From NCBI RefSeq assembly GCF_017583045.1, contig NZ_JAGFBF010000005.1, positions 558,001 through 622,000 of the forward strand: DNA of 64,000 bases, written 5' to 3'. Position numbers and translations under genes: made by a program. The notes beneath the pieces are model-generated. The model worked only from the letters and a program-made list of their open reading frames with translations. It ran no database searches and had not been told where the DNA came from. This DNA is from Leucobacter tardus (GTDB lineage: Bacteria; Actinomycetota; Actinomycetes; Actinomycetales; Microbacteriaceae). The stretch's first letter is position 1. Every line of letters starts with the position of its first letter. Positions 49,629 to 59,338 of the stretch are shown one piece after another.

Positions 49629-52600
49629 TCATCGACGCTCCGACGGCGGCCTCGCGGTGCGACGGGGGGCACTCGATGGTTCGACCCCGTCACCGCGGAG
49701 ACTGCTGACTCCGCGTCCGTCGACCACGACTTCGAGCTTCGCGGGGATCCGCTCCTGCATCTCGGCGACGTGGCTGATGAGGGCGACGGTGCGTCCACCC
49801 TCGCGCAGTCCGTCGAGCGTCGCCATGGCTTCGTCGAGTGCGCCGGGGTCGAGCGAACCGAAACCCTCGTCCACGAACAGCGTATCGAGCGTGATGCCTC
49901 CGGACTCCGCCGTCACGACGTCGGCGAGTCCGAGCGCCAGTGCGAGCGAGGTGAGGAACGTCTCGCCTCCCGACAGCGAGGCCGCACTCCGCGAGCGACC
50001 GGTGTACTCGTCCATGACGCGCAGCCCGAGCCCCGACTGGCGGCCTCGGCTGCGCACATCGTCGTCGTGCTCGAGGGTGTATCGACCGCCGACCATGCGT
50101 CGCAGTCGTCCGTTCGCCGCGGCGACGATCGCTTCCAAGCGTGCGGCGAGCACGAAGACTTCGAGACGCATGCGCCGCGTGTTCGGATCCTTGCCCTGCA
50201 CGGTGTCGGCGAGCCGGCGCAGATGGAGCAGTTCCGCCTCGCCCGCGGCGCCCGCTTCGAGAGCCGCATCGAGTCTGGCGAGCGCGTCCTCACGTGCGGC
50301 GACCCGCTGCTCGGCGGTCGAGGCGGCGGTTTCGTGTCGCCGCGCGGTGTCGCGAGCGGACGCGAGGGCGGCCTCCGCCTCGTCCAGCGCGACCGCTGCC
50401 TCGGGCAGATCCTGGAGTTCGGGATCGGCGAGCACGCCGGCGTTCCGTTCGGTCGCGACCTCGTGCTCGGAGATCCGGTCGCGGAGTGCGGTCCGCTTCT
50501 CGGCGGAGCGTGCCGCGTCGCGGACGTCGGCGACGTCGGCGAACCCGAGTTCGGTGAGGATCGCCGTCTGCTCGTCGCCGGCCTGCGCGGCGGCGGCCTC
50601 AGCCGCGCGCAGATCGGCCGTAGCGGTGATCACGGCGTCGATGGCGTCGCGCAGTGCCCGTTCGGCCTCCATGCGCGCGGCGATGGAGGGGAAACCCTCG
50701 CGTGCGCGCTCGACCGCCGCGGTGCGATCGACGTGCTGCGCCTGCGCCGTGGTGAGTTCTCGCCTGGCCTCCGCGAGCTGCTCTGCGGTGCGACGCGTCT
50801 CCTCCGCGACGCCGGCGAGCTCTCGATCGAGCTCGGTCGCGCGGTCGCGCACGCTCGCGAGAGACTCGGCCGACGCGACGGCGTCGGCGAGGGCGGTCTC
50901 GGCTGCGTGCGCGCGCTCCTCGGCACTGTCCGGCGACGCGTGCTCGGCGCGTGCGCGCGTTTCGGCGAGAACGGTGTCGACCTCGCGCTCGGCGGCGCGC
51001 GCCGACTCGAGCCGGGCCTGCGCATCGGCGGCGGCGTGCTCGGCTCGGTCGATCGCCTCGGGCGCAACGGGGTCGTCTTGAACGGCGGGCGCCGGATGCT
51101 CGCGCGAACCGCAGACGGCGCACGGTTCGCCCGCGGCGAGCTGCTGCGCGAGCTCGCCGGCCATGCCGCCGAGACGTCGCGCGAGCAGATCGCGAACGGT
51201 GGCCGCTGCCGTCGCCGCCGTCTGGGCGGAATCGGCGGAGCGCTGCTGCGCCGACGTCAGCTGATCGACGAGTTCGGGCACCCGTCTCGCTGCGTCACGC
51301 ACCGTCAGGGCGCGATCGCGTGCGACGGTCAGCTCGGCGAGCGGCGCGGCGCGTCGCTCTGCTGCAGCGACGGCCTCCTGGGCCGATACGAGCAGTTGCG
51401 GAAGCTCGTGCGCCCGAGTCTCGATGCGCGCGTGCGCCGTCGCGAGCGTCTCGATCCGGTGCTCGAGGTCGTCGCAGCGCTGAGCGGACGCCTCGAGCGC
51501 TGCTTCATCCGCGCGCCGCTCCTCCAGCAGCGCGAGCGTGCCTGCCACGCTGTCGCGCAACGCGGATCCCGCGTCCTCCGCGGTTCGTCCCGCAGCGGAT
51601 CGCGCCGCGGCGAACCGGTCTCGACGTTCGTCGAGCGACGCGCTGGCAACCGTCCGACGGAGTTCCGCCTGCTCGGCTCGGCGCACACGATCGAGCGCGC
51701 GCTCGGCTCGCTCCGCTGCGGCCAGTTGCTCGCGTGCCGCAGCGATGTCTGACGCCCGGGCGTCGAGTTCGGTGGCGCGCGCACGCGCCGCTGAGAGTCG
51801 CCGTTGCCGTTCGGCGATGCGTCGCGCCTCGCGGGCCGCGTGGTCCGCGCGGTCGGCGGCAGCGACACTCTCGGCGGCATCGGCACGCAGGCGGTCGCAG
51901 GCGAGTCGTTCCTGCGCGATCGATGCCGCCACGCGTTCGCGGCGCGCCGTCGCACTGCTGCCGGTCGCGGCGTCCTTCGCCTCGGACGCATCCGGTGCCG
52001 ATCCCTCGGGATCGGTCGCAGCCGACTCGGCCTGTTCGAGGAACGCGTCGATGCGTGCCTGAGCCTGTCCGACGCGTTCGCCGAGCGCGCTGCGCCGTTC
52101 GACGAGCACCCGCTCGATGTCGGCGAAGCGTTCGGTGCGGAAGAGGGTTCGGAGGGTCGCCTGCCGCTCTTGGTCGTCGGCGTGGAGGAACCGCTGGAAG
52201 CCGCCCTGCGCGAGCAGCACCACCTGCAGGAACTGGTCGAGGGAGAGGCCGATGATGGCGTGCAGTTCGGGCCCGACGTCGGCCGGACGCGACGCGAGCC
52301 CCCGCCAGTCCCCGCCTCCGTCGGAACCGGCGGTGCGGTCCCATGCCCACAGGCGCGCTTCGGCTTTCTGCAGGGTCGTTCCCTCGCCGCGCTGCTTCGG
52401 TCGCTGCCACTCGGGCAACCGCTCCACCCGGTACCGGTCGTCCCCCATCTCGAAGTCGAGCCGGACTCGGGTCGCCTGGGACGGGTCGGCGTGATCGCTG
52501 CGCACCCGGCCGACGCGGCCGTCGTAGCGCGGCACCGAACCGTACAGGGCGAAACTGATCGCATCGAGGAGACTCGATTTTCCGGACCCGGTTCGGCCGG

Positions 52601-52700
52601 CGATCAGCATGAGTCCGCTCTCGGAGGCACGCGCGAAGTCGACCCGCTGCCGGTCGCGGAACGGGCCGAAGGCCTCCAGTTCGAGTTCCAGGATCCGCAT
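49629..52700 (-). CDS. sbcC: Exonuclease subunit SbcC (SMC-like ATPase)
   Basis: A 1023-residue SMC-family ATPase. Walker A is GRTGSGKSS (about residues 35-43). Two long coiled coils flank the zinc hook, GEPCAVCGSREHP, around residue 528. The C-terminal head has ASLSGGETFLTSLALALGLAD and TLFVDEGFGSLDPG. With SbcD it cuts hairpins, palindromes and protein-blocked DNA ends and takes part in double-strand break repair. The coiled-coil part is Ala/Arg/Glu-rich, so it reads as long false frames on the opposite strand. The gene begins 2 bases after sbcD. Confidence 0.94.
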   Translation of the reverse strand: MRILELELEAFGPFRDRQRVDFARASESGLMLIAGRTGSGKSSLLDAISFALYGSVPRYDGRVGRVRSDHADPSQATRVRLDFEMGDDRYRVERLPEWQRPKQRGEGTTLQKAEARLWAWDRTAGSDGGGDWRGLASRPADVGPELHAIIGLSLDQFLQVVLLAQGGFQRFLHADDQERQATLRTLFRTERFADIERVLVERRSALGERVGQAQARIDAFLEQAESAATDPEGSAPDASEAKDAATGSSATARRERVAASIAQERLACDRLRADAAESVAAADRADHAAREARRIAERQRRLSAARARATELDARASDIAAAREQLAAAERAERALDRVRRAEQAELRRTVASASLDERRDRFAAARSAAGRTAEDAGSALRDSVAGTLALLEERRADEAALEASAQRCDDLEHRIETLATAHARIETRAHELPQLLVSAQEAVAAAERRAAPLAELTVARDRALTVRDAARRVPELVDQLTSAQQRSADSAQTAATAAATVRDLLARRLGGMAGELAQQLAAGEPCAVCGSREHPAPAVQDDPVAPEAIDRAEHAAADAQARLESARAAEREVDTVLAETRARAEHASPDSAEERAHAAETALADAVASAESLASVRDRATELDRELAGVAEETRRTAEQLAEARRELTTAQAQHVDRTAAVERAREGFPSIAARMEAERALRDAIDAVITATADLRAAEAAAAQAGDEQTAILTELGFADVADVRDAARSAEKRTALRDRISEHEVATERNAGVLADPELQDLPEAAVALDEAEAALASARDTARRHETAASTAEQRVAAREDALARLDAALEAGAAGEAELLHLRRLADTVQGKDPNTRRMRLEVFVLAARLEAIVAAANGRLRRMVGGRYTLEHDDDVRSRGRQSGLGLRVMDEYTGRSRSAASLSGGETFLTSLALALGLADVVTAESGGITLDTLFVDEGFGSLDPGALDEAMATLDGLREGGRTVALISHVAEMQERIPAKLEVVVDGRGVSSLRGDGVEPSSAPRRTARPPSERR

Positions 52701-52702
52701 CG

Positions 52703-53905
52703 TCAGCCACTCCGCCGTTCACGGCGCGACACGTCGGCGATTCCAGCCTCAGCGATCGCCTCGCGGACGAGCGCCCACTCGCCGTCGTCGAGGGCGTCAC
52801 CCGACCGCACGTGCCGCAGGAACTCGTCGACCACGTCGACGTCGCTGCGGCGGCTCACGCGCGAGGCGTAGCTGCGCTTCTCGGGGCCCGTGCCACCCTC
52901 GGGATCGAACTCGATGTGCGCGCAGTGCGGAAAGCGCTCGCGCAACCGACGCATCGCATCGATCGGCCGCACCCGATCGGTCACCACCGCCTCGACCCAA
53001 CTGCGCTCATGCTCGCGGAACGCGGTGTCGTCGAGCAGCGCATCGATCGTGCCGCGCAGGCGCACGAGCGGACGGGGCACGGGGAACGGACACCACTCCA
53101 CTTCGGAGAGCCCGTCGGCGTCGAGATCGACGATCCAGCCACCGCGCGGCTTCGCCGCCTCACTGAAAGAGAAGTGCAACGGGGCTCCGCTGTACCGCAC
53201 GTTCGGCAGCGGGCTGCCGCGTCCGTGCAGATGACCGAGCGCCGCATAGTCTGCACCCGCGAAGATCCCGGCCGGAACCAGGTCGAGTCCCCCGGCCGTC
53301 AGATCCCAGACCAGGTCGGCGCCGAGTTCGTCGGCGCCGAGCGCATCGGCACGGCCGCCGCCGCTGACCGCGAAGCAGTGCGAGACGACGACGCTGCGAC
53401 GGGCGCGCCCCGCGCGGAGCTCGTCGACCTCGCCGAGCACCCGGGTGAGCAGCTCGCCGTGCGCGCGGAACCGCTCCCCGGGGAAGAGCTCGCGCTGCAG
53501 CATGGGTTCCAGGTAGGGAATGCCGTAGAAGTCGACGTCTCCGGCATCGTCGCGCAGCGTCAGCGGCGTGCGGAACGCGTCGGCACGGGTGATGACGTGC
53601 ACACCGCCCATCGCCGCCCACTCCGACTGGAACCCGAGTCGAGCCGCACTGTCGTGATTGCCGCTCGTGATGACCACCACTGCTCCGGCCTCGCGGATGC
53701 CGCGGATCACCTCGGCCAGCAGCTCGTACAGCTCGGCTGCGGGAGCCGCGTGATCGAAGACATCGCCCGCGACGACGACCGTGTCGATCGCCCGCTGACG
53801 CACGATGCCGGGGATCGCCAGCAGCACCTCGCGCAGTTGCGGCACCGTCGAGGCACCGTGGAAACTGCGCCCCAGATGCCAGTCGGAAGTGTGCAGAATG
53901 CGCAT
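52703..53905 (-). CDS. sbcD: Exonuclease subunit SbcD (Mre11-like)
   Basis: A 400-residue nuclease. The metallophosphoesterase motifs are in order: HTSDWHLGRS (residues 5-14), VVAGDVFDH (about 44-52), TSGNHDS (about 80-86), VVSHCF and ALGHLHGR. It forms a complex with SbcC. The start ATG 53905 has GGGAGGGTCG before it. Long upstream open frames are antisense to the quinone-reductase gene. The gene is divergent from 54029 with 123 bases between. Confidence 0.95.
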   Translation of the reverse strand: MRILHTSDWHLGRSFHGASTVPQLREVLLAIPGIVRQRAIDTVVVAGDVFDHAAPAAELYELLAEVIRGIREAGAVVVITSGNHDSAARLGFQSEWAAMGGVHVITRADAFRTPLTLRDDAGDVDFYGIPYLEPMLQRELFPGERFRAHGELLTRVLGEVDELRAGRARRSVVVSHCFAVSGGGRADALGADELGADLVWDLTAGGLDLVPAGIFAGADYAALGHLHGRGSPLPNVRYSGAPLHFSFSEAAKPRGGWIVDLDADGLSEVEWCPFPVPRPLVRLRGTIDALLDDTAFREHERSWVEAVVTDRVRPIDAMRRLRERFPHCAHIEFDPEGGTGPEKRSYASRVSRRSDVDVVDEFLRHVRSGDALDDGEWALVREAIAEAGIADVSRRERRSG

Positions 53906-54015
53906 CGACCCTCCCGGAACGATCGGCGACAGGGGCGGGCATGCGTGTCGGCCCGCCGGAACGCTTCCAGCTTGGCACACACCACCGACACGGCGTCCGT
54001 CCTCGCGGCGAGGCG

Positions 54016-54021
54016 TAGGGT
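54016..54021 (+). promoter_or_regulatory. -10 element of quinone-reductase-like gene
   Basis: TAGGGT, 7 nt before ATG 54029, no ribosome-binding site: leaderless pattern. Confidence 0.55.
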
Positions 54022-54028
54022 GGCACGC

Positions 54029-55045
54029 ATGAGCACGCACGAACTTCCCGAGCACATGCGCGTCGTCGAAATCCGCGAGGCCGGCGGGCCCGAAGTGCTC
54101 GTGACCGCGGAACGGGAGGTGCCCCAGCCGGGGCCCGGCGAGATCCTGATCAAGGTCGCCGCCACGGGTTTCAACGGGGCCGACGCCGCCCAGCGGGCGG
54201 GAACCTACCCACCACCGGCCGGTGCCTCCGACCTTCCGGGTCTCGAGTGCTCGGGCACCGTGGCCGCGCGCGGAGCGGGCGCCCAGCGCTTCGCGCTCGG
54301 CGACGAGGTGTGCGCGCTGCTGGCGGGCGGCGGCTACGCCGAGTTCGTCGTCGTTCCCGAAGTGCAGGTGCTGCACGTGCCGGCCGGCGTCGCCCTCATC
54401 GACGCCGCAGCCATCCCGGAAGCGGCCTGCACCGTCCTGTCGAACTTCGCCGCCCCCCGCCCTCCGGGACCCGGTCAGACCGTGCTCGTGCACGGCGGAA
54501 GCGGCGGGCTCGGGGCGTTCGCCATCGGTCTCGCCGCAGCGCTCGGCTGCCGGGTGCTCGCGACCGCGGGCACGTCCGAGGGCATCGCGCACGCGCTCTC
54601 GGCGGGTGCCGACGCCGCGCATGACTACCACCAAGGTTCGTTCGCCGACTTCGTGCACGCGCAGACCGACAGCGCCGGGGTCGATCTCGTCCTCGATGTG
54701 GTCGGCGGCCCGTATCTGAGCGACAATCTGCGCTCCCTCGCCATCGGGGGCCGGCTCGCCGTCATCTCGGTGCTCGGCGGACCGAAGGCCGAGGTGCACC
54801 TCGGTGCGATGATGCAGCGCCGGCTCACGATCTCGGCGACGACGCTCCGGGCGCGGCCCGTCGACGGGGTCGGCTCGAAAGCCGAGATCGTGTGCGCCGT
54901 CGAGGCCACCGTCTGGCCGCTGATCGTGAACGGCCGTCTCCGCACGGCGCCCACCACACGCATGCCGCTCGGCGAGGCGAGCGCGCTGCATCGGGCCCAC
55001 GCAGACCGCACCCTCGCGCCGGGGAAGGCGATCCTGGTCGTGTGA
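54029..55045 (+). CDS. NAD(P)H quinone oxidoreductase-like (MDR superfamily)
   Basis: A 338-residue zinc-free medium-chain reductase. An N-terminal GroES-like domain has PGPGEILIKVAATGFNGADAAQRAGTYP, typical of quinone oxidoreductases, and ECSGTV at about 71-76. The nucleotide site is VLVHGGSGGLGAFAIGLA (about 150-167), the NADPH-binding AxxGxxG-type loop. Structural zinc cysteines are absent. It may reduce quinones or other activated alkenes. It stands alone and is convergent with the ABC exporter. Confidence 0.88.
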   Translation: MSTHELPEHMRVVEIREAGGPEVLVTAEREVPQPGPGEILIKVAATGFNGADAAQRAGTYPPPAGASDLPGLECSGTVAARGAGAQRFALGDEVCALLAGGGYAEFVVVPEVQVLHVPAGVALIDAAAIPEAACTVLSNFAAPRPPGPGQTVLVHGGSGGLGAFAIGLAAALGCRVLATAGTSEGIAHALSAGADAAHDYHQGSFADFVHAQTDSAGVDLVLDVVGGPYLSDNLRSLAIGGRLAVISVLGGPKAEVHLGAMMQRRLTISATTLRARPVDGVGSKAEIVCAVEATVWPLIVNGRLRTAPTTRMPLGEASALHRAHADRTLAPGKAILVV

Positions 55046-55066
55046 TCGGGGTCGCTGCGCGACCGG

Positions 55067-56905
55067 CTAGCCGACCACCTCGAAGTCTTTGAGACGTTTG
55101 CGGCCGGCCTTCGAGTCCGCGTGCTGCAGTGCGAGGAGTTCGGCGTAGATGCCGCCTGATGTCGCGAGTTCGGCCGGGGACCCAATCTCGTCGATGCGTC
55201 CGTCGCGCAGCGTGATGATGCGGTCCACCTCCGCGATCGTCGACAACCGGTGCGCGATGATGAAGGTGGTGCGGCCGCGCATGAGATCCTCGAGCCCTTC
55301 CTGAACGAGGCGCTCGGATCGGGTGTCGAGCGCCGACGTCGCCTCGTCGAGCACAAGGATCGGGGCGTCCTTCAGCATCGCTCGCGCGACCGCGATGCGC
55401 TGCTTCTGCCCGCCCGAGAGCTTCATGCCCCGTTCACCGATGACGGTGTCGTACCCGCGTGGCAGCTTCTCGACGAACCGGTCGACGGCGGCGCGCTGCG
55501 CGACCGCGACGATGTCGTCCCGGGTCGCCGCGGGGTTGCCGTACGCGATGTTCTCGGCGATCGTGCCCGAGAACAGCGCCGCGTCTTGAAACACCACACC
55601 GATGTTCTCCCGGAGCGTCGCGAGGTCATCACCCGCGCCGACGATCTCGATGTCGCCCGATCGCGTGCCGTAGAGCCCCATGAGCAGACTCGTCAGCGTC
55701 GTCTTGCCGCCGCCGGATTCGCCGACGAACGCGATGCGCTCCCCCGCTGCGACGTCGAACGTGATGTTCGAGAGCACATCGTGGTCGTCGTCGTACCCGA
55801 ATCGCACGTCGCGGAAGGACACCGCGGTGCGCGGGGTGTCAGTGGCATCCGTCGCGGCGGTCCCACGCGGTTCCGAGGGGCGTCCGCCGCCTCCGTCGAC
55901 GCGCGCGGGGTCGAGATCCATCACCTCGAAGTACGACTTCGATCCGGCGATCGCGCGCTGCGCCGCGTCCACCATCCAACTGAGCGTCGTGACCGGTTGA
56001 CGCGCCATCGCCATCAGCTGGATCAGCATCACCATCTGCCCCGGACTGAAATCTCCCGTCACGGTGCGGATGAAGATCATGAGGTAGAGGCCGAAGAAGA
56101 TGACGTTGAGCACGCCGCGCCGGAACGCATCCATCACATGCCAGTGCCGCGATTGCCGGCCGGTGATCTCGACGGTGTCGTCGAGGTGATCGCCGAAGTG
56201 ATCGAGCTCGCGCTTCTCGCGCACGAACGATTTCACCACCCGGATCTGGCCGACGACCTCGGCGAAGCGACCGGAGGCGACATCGATGTGATCGTTCTTC
56301 TCGCCCTCGAGCCGTTGCCAGCGCTTGCTCGTGAGCGCCGTCAACCAGAGGTAGATGGGGTACGCGAGCAGCAGCAGTGCGGCGAGCGGCCAGTAGTGCC
56401 ACGCGCTGATCGCGAGCACGGCGACGGTGGTCATGATCATGGTGACGAACATGTTCGAGAACGTCTTCATGAAGTTCGTGACCTCGGAGATCGAGCGGTT
56501 CAACCGCGCCACGATCGTGCCCGTCAGCTCACTATCGAAATACCGCTGCGGCAGGGCCAGCAGCTGCGCGAAATACCGATTCGACAGGATGAGCCGCATC
56601 TTGGCGCTCATGACATCGCCCCAGTACCCGCCGACATTGCTCACGACCGACTCCACGAGACTCGCGGCCAGCAGCGCGAGCGCGAGCAGCACGACGGTCC
56701 GGATCGCGGAGCCGACGACATCGTCGGCTCCGGCACCCCCGTCAGTGGCCGCACCGACGGCATCGACGATCACGTCGGTCGCGCGACCGGTGATGAACGG
56801 CACCGTCAGCCCCGCGGCGGTCACGACGGCGGCGGCCACCATGATGCCGATGTAGTACGGGGTGAGACTGCGGGTGAACCGCAGAATGCGCAGCAGAGTG
56901 TTCAC
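55067..56905 (-). CDS. ABC exporter, fused permease and ATPase (type IV)
   Basis: A 612-residue half exporter. Six helices fill about residues 1-300. Then comes an ATPase with Walker A GESGGGKTT (about residues 400-408), signature LSGGQKQR and Walker B ILVLDEATSALD. As a homodimer it could export lipids, peptides or drugs. I start it at GTG 56905, with CTGGAGGCCCTCGCAC before it; the longer frame upstream runs into the next gene. It is divergent from the OYE gene at 57035. No partner half-transporter is near, so a homodimer is likely. Confidence 0.93.
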   Translation of the reverse strand: MNTLLRILRFTRSLTPYYIGIMVAAAVVTAAGLTVPFITGRATDVIVDAVGAATDGGAGADDVVGSAIRTVVLLALALLAASLVESVVSNVGGYWGDVMSAKMRLILSNRYFAQLLALPQRYFDSELTGTIVARLNRSISEVTNFMKTFSNMFVTMIMTTVAVLAISAWHYWPLAALLLLAYPIYLWLTALTSKRWQRLEGEKNDHIDVASGRFAEVVGQIRVVKSFVREKRELDHFGDHLDDTVEITGRQSRHWHVMDAFRRGVLNVIFFGLYLMIFIRTVTGDFSPGQMVMLIQLMAMARQPVTTLSWMVDAAQRAIAGSKSYFEVMDLDPARVDGGGGRPSEPRGTAATDATDTPRTAVSFRDVRFGYDDDHDVLSNITFDVAAGERIAFVGESGGGKTTLTSLLMGLYGTRSGDIEIVGAGDDLATLRENIGVVFQDAALFSGTIAENIAYGNPAATRDDIVAVAQRAAVDRFVEKLPRGYDTVIGERGMKLSGGQKQRIAVARAMLKDAPILVLDEATSALDTRSERLVQEGLEDLMRGRTTFIIAHRLSTIAEVDRIITLRDGRIDEIGSPAELATSGGIYAELLALQHADSKAGRKRLKDFEVVG

Positions 56906-57020
56906 GTGCGAGGGCCTCCAGAAGGGTCTGAGGGGTTCAACGTTACGCGGCCGGGATTCTTCCCGATCGCCGTTCGCTCTCAGCGGTGCCGGAACCCCGC
57001 ATCCGCTGACGTCACGCGAG

Positions 57021-57026
57021 TACGCT
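57021..57026 (+). promoter_or_regulatory. -10 element of the OYE-like gene
   Basis: TACGCT, 8 nt before ATG 57035, no ribosome-binding site: leaderless pattern. Confidence 0.55.
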
Positions 57027-57034
57027 GGTGCGCT

Positions 57035-58117
57035 ATGGCCAATCCCCTCCTCTTCCAGCCGTTCACCCTCCGCGACCTCGAGATCCGCAACCGACTCTGG
57101 GTCGCCCCGATGTGCCAGTACTCGGCCGACGCGGAAGACGGCGTCCCGGTGGACTGGCACTTCGCCCACTTGTCGGCTCTCGGCCGCGGCGGCGCCGGGC
57201 TCGTGATGACGGAGGCGACCGCCGTGGTGCCCGAGGGTCGCATCTCACCGCGTGACCTCGGCCTGTGGAACGACGAGCAGGAGACGGCGTTCGCCCGCAT
57301 CGCCGACGCCGTGCACGCGCACGGAGCCCGCATCGGAGTGCAGCTCGCGCACGCCGGCCGCAAGGCATCCACCTTCCCGGCGCTGCCTGGCTTCGATCGC
57401 GGCAGCGTACCGGTGGGCGCGGGCGGCTGGCAGACGGTCGCTCCCTCCGCCGTGGCGTTCGAGGGCTTCGACGAGCCGCGCGCGCTCAACAGGGCGGAGC
57501 TCGAGCCGCTCATCGCGGCCTTCGTCGACGCGGCGACGCGCGCCGTGCGCGCCGGTATCGATGTCGTACAGGTGCACGCGGCGCACGGCTACCTGCTGCA
57601 CGAGTTCCTGTCGCCGCTCTCGAATCGGCGTGACGACGACTACGGCGGCGACCTCGCGGGACGTGCACGGATCGTGCGCGAGATCGTCCGGGCGATCCGG
57701 GCGGAGCACCCCGCTCTGCCGATCGTCGTCCGCGTCTCCGCCGAGGACTGGGTCGCGGGCGGCTTCTCCGTCGACGAGGCCGAGACGCTCGCGGGGTGGC
57801 TCGCCGAGGACGACGCCGACCTCGTCGACGTGTCGTCGGGCGGCAACTCCCCGACCCTGCCCCCGCGCATCGGTCCGTCGTACCAGGTCGGGCTCGCCGC
57901 CCAGGTCAGGCGCGGGCCGCTGCCGGTCGGTGCCGTCGGCCTCATCACGTCGGCCGCGCAGGCGGAGGGCATCCTCGCGACCGGGCAGGCCGACGTGGTC
58001 TCGCTCGCGCGACCCCTCCTCGTCAACCCGCACCTCCCGCTCGCGTGGGCGCACGAACTCCGAGCCCCGAACGCGGACGAGCTCGTTCCGGGGCAGTACG
58101 CCAGGGCGCAGTTCTAA
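57035..58117 (+). CDS. NADH:flavin oxidoreductase, Old Yellow Enzyme family (YqjM/NamA-like)
   Basis: A 360-residue FMN enzyme. RNRLWVAPMCQYSADAEDG near residue 20-40, with MCQYSA and the VDWHFAHL stretch, is typical of the YqjM type. QLAHAGRKAS (about 101-110) and VVQVHAAHGYLLHEFLSPLSNRR (about 175-200) supply substrate-site residues. Such enzymes reduce alpha,beta-unsaturated aldehydes, ketones and nitro compounds, often under oxidative or electrophile stress. It appears to be leaderless and stands alone. Confidence 0.93.
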   Translation: MANPLLFQPFTLRDLEIRNRLWVAPMCQYSADAEDGVPVDWHFAHLSALGRGGAGLVMTEATAVVPEGRISPRDLGLWNDEQETAFARIADAVHAHGARIGVQLAHAGRKASTFPALPGFDRGSVPVGAGGWQTVAPSAVAFEGFDEPRALNRAELEPLIAAFVDAATRAVRAGIDVVQVHAAHGYLLHEFLSPLSNRRDDDYGGDLAGRARIVREIVRAIRAEHPALPIVVRVSAEDWVAGGFSVDEAETLAGWLAEDDADLVDVSSGGNSPTLPPRIGPSYQVGLAAQVRRGPLPVGAVGLITSAAQAEGILATGQADVVSLARPLLVNPHLPLAWAHELRAPNADELVPGQYARAQF

Positions 58118-58150
58118 CCTGTCCCTCGCAATGGTGTCGGTCGTGCGACG

Positions 58151-58156
58151 TACACT
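58151..58156 (+). promoter_or_regulatory. -10 element of AlkZ-like gene
   Basis: TACACT, 6 nt before ATG 58163, no ribosome-binding site: leaderless pattern. Confidence 0.55.
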
Positions 58157-58162
58157 GCTCGC

Positions 58163-59338
58163 ATGACCGAACCGTTGCGTGCGGGCACGTTGAGCGTCGC
58201 AGACGTGCGACGCGTGCGCATGCGCGCGCAGCGGCTCATCGCACGCGATGCGGTCGCTGCGCGGACCGGCCCGAACGGCACGGCTTCGACCGCCGATGGT
58301 CCGGCCCGGATCGCCGAGGCGGCGCATTACATGTTCGCGGTGCAGGGACAGGACTGGCGGTCGTCACGCTGGGCGCTCGGCGTCCGGGCTCCCGGAACCC
58401 GCGACACTGATGTGCTGCGCGCCTTCGACGCGGGGCTCGTGGTGCGTGCCTGGCCCATGCGCGGCACGCTGCACGTGGTTCCCGCTGCAGACATCGGCTG
58501 GATGCAGCGGGCCACCAATCACCGCGTGCTTCCCGGTGCGCCGAAGCGGCGCGCCTTCCTCGGTCTCGACGACCGCACGCTCGACCGTCTCATCGACACG
58601 ACCGTCGGGGCGCTGCGCGAGGGCGGTCGGTTGAGCCGAGCCGAGGTCTCCGATCTCTGGACAGCAGCCGGCATCGCCTGGGAGAGCGCTTGGCGCTATC
58701 ACGTGCTGTGGTGGATGTGCCAGAACGGCATCACCACGTTCGGCCCCGTCGACGGCGGTGATCGAGAGCCGCAACTCGTGCTGGCCGATGAGTGGATCCG
58801 TCACCCCCGTTCGGTGACGGGGGACGCGGCACTCGTCGAGCTCGCGACGCGGTACACCGCGGCCCGCGGCCCGATCACGGCGAAGGATCTCTCCTGGTGG
58901 ACCGGGCTCACCCTGCGCGAGGCGCGATCGGCGCTCGCACACGCCACCGAGTCCGGCGCACTCGTTCCCGTCGCGGTGCACGACGACCCCGCCACCTATT
59001 GGGCGACCGGGGAGGCGCTGGATGACGCGGACGGGATCGCCCCGTGGCTGGTCCTGCCGGCCTTCGACGAGCACCTGCTCGGATATGCGGGACGCGGGGC
59101 CCAGCTCGATCCCGAGCATTTCGACCGCATCGTACCGGGAAAGAACGGGATGTTTCTCGCCACCGTCGTGCATGACGGTCGCGTCGTGGGTACCTGGAAA
59201 CGCGGGACCACCGCCTCCGCTCCCGTCGAGACGACCCCGTTCCCCGGCCACCGCCTCAGCGAATCGGGCGTCGCGGCGGCGGTCGATCGGTGGCGGGCCT
59301 TTGCGAGACCGGATCCGACCCCAGCCACCGCCCCGTAA
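58163..59338 (+). CDS. Winged-helix protein of the AlkZ/HTH_42 DNA-glycosylase-like family
   Basis: A 391-residue protein with the HTH_42 layout of tandem winged helices. Near residues 57-80 is MFAVQGQDWRSSRWALGVRAPG, matching the Q-x-Q-D region that in AlkZ holds the catalytic glutamines. Later segments LRGTLHVVPAADIGWM and VLPAFDEHLLGYAGR are equally conserved in the family. AlkZ-type proteins unhook interstrand crosslinks or bulky alkyl adducts, and many protect antibiotic makers. Here it is alone, so a housekeeping repair role is more likely than self-resistance. It appears to be leaderless. Confidence 0.82.
   Translation: MTEPLRAGTLSVADVRRVRMRAQRLIARDAVAARTGPNGTASTADGPARIAEAAHYMFAVQGQDWRSSRWALGVRAPGTRDTDVLRAFDAGLVVRAWPMRGTLHVVPAADIGWMQRATNHRVLPGAPKRRAFLGLDDRTLDRLIDTTVGALREGGRLSRAEVSDLWTAAGIAWESAWRYHVLWWMCQNGITTFGPVDGGDREPQLVLADEWIRHPRSVTGDAALVELATRYTAARGPITAKDLSWWTGLTLREARSALAHATESGALVPVAVHDDPATYWATGEALDDADGIAPWLVLPAFDEHLLGYAGRGAQLDPEHFDRIVPGKNGMFLATVVHDGRVVGTWKRGTTASAPVETTPFPGHRLSESGVAAAVDRWRAFARPDPTPATAP

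Noticed and set aside
49515-51752. A 745-codon plus-strand open frame across sbcC
   Set aside because: It is antisense to sbcC, whose coiled-coil codons give stop-free opposite frames. No domain or ribosome-binding site.
52811-54028. A plus-strand extension of the quinone-reductase frame
   Set aside because: It runs antisense to sbcD. The real start at 54029 has a leaderless promoter layout and marks the start of the conserved domain.
55250-57034. A long plus-strand extension upstream of the OYE gene
   Set aside because: It is antisense to the ABC exporter. The conserved enzyme begins at ATG 57035.
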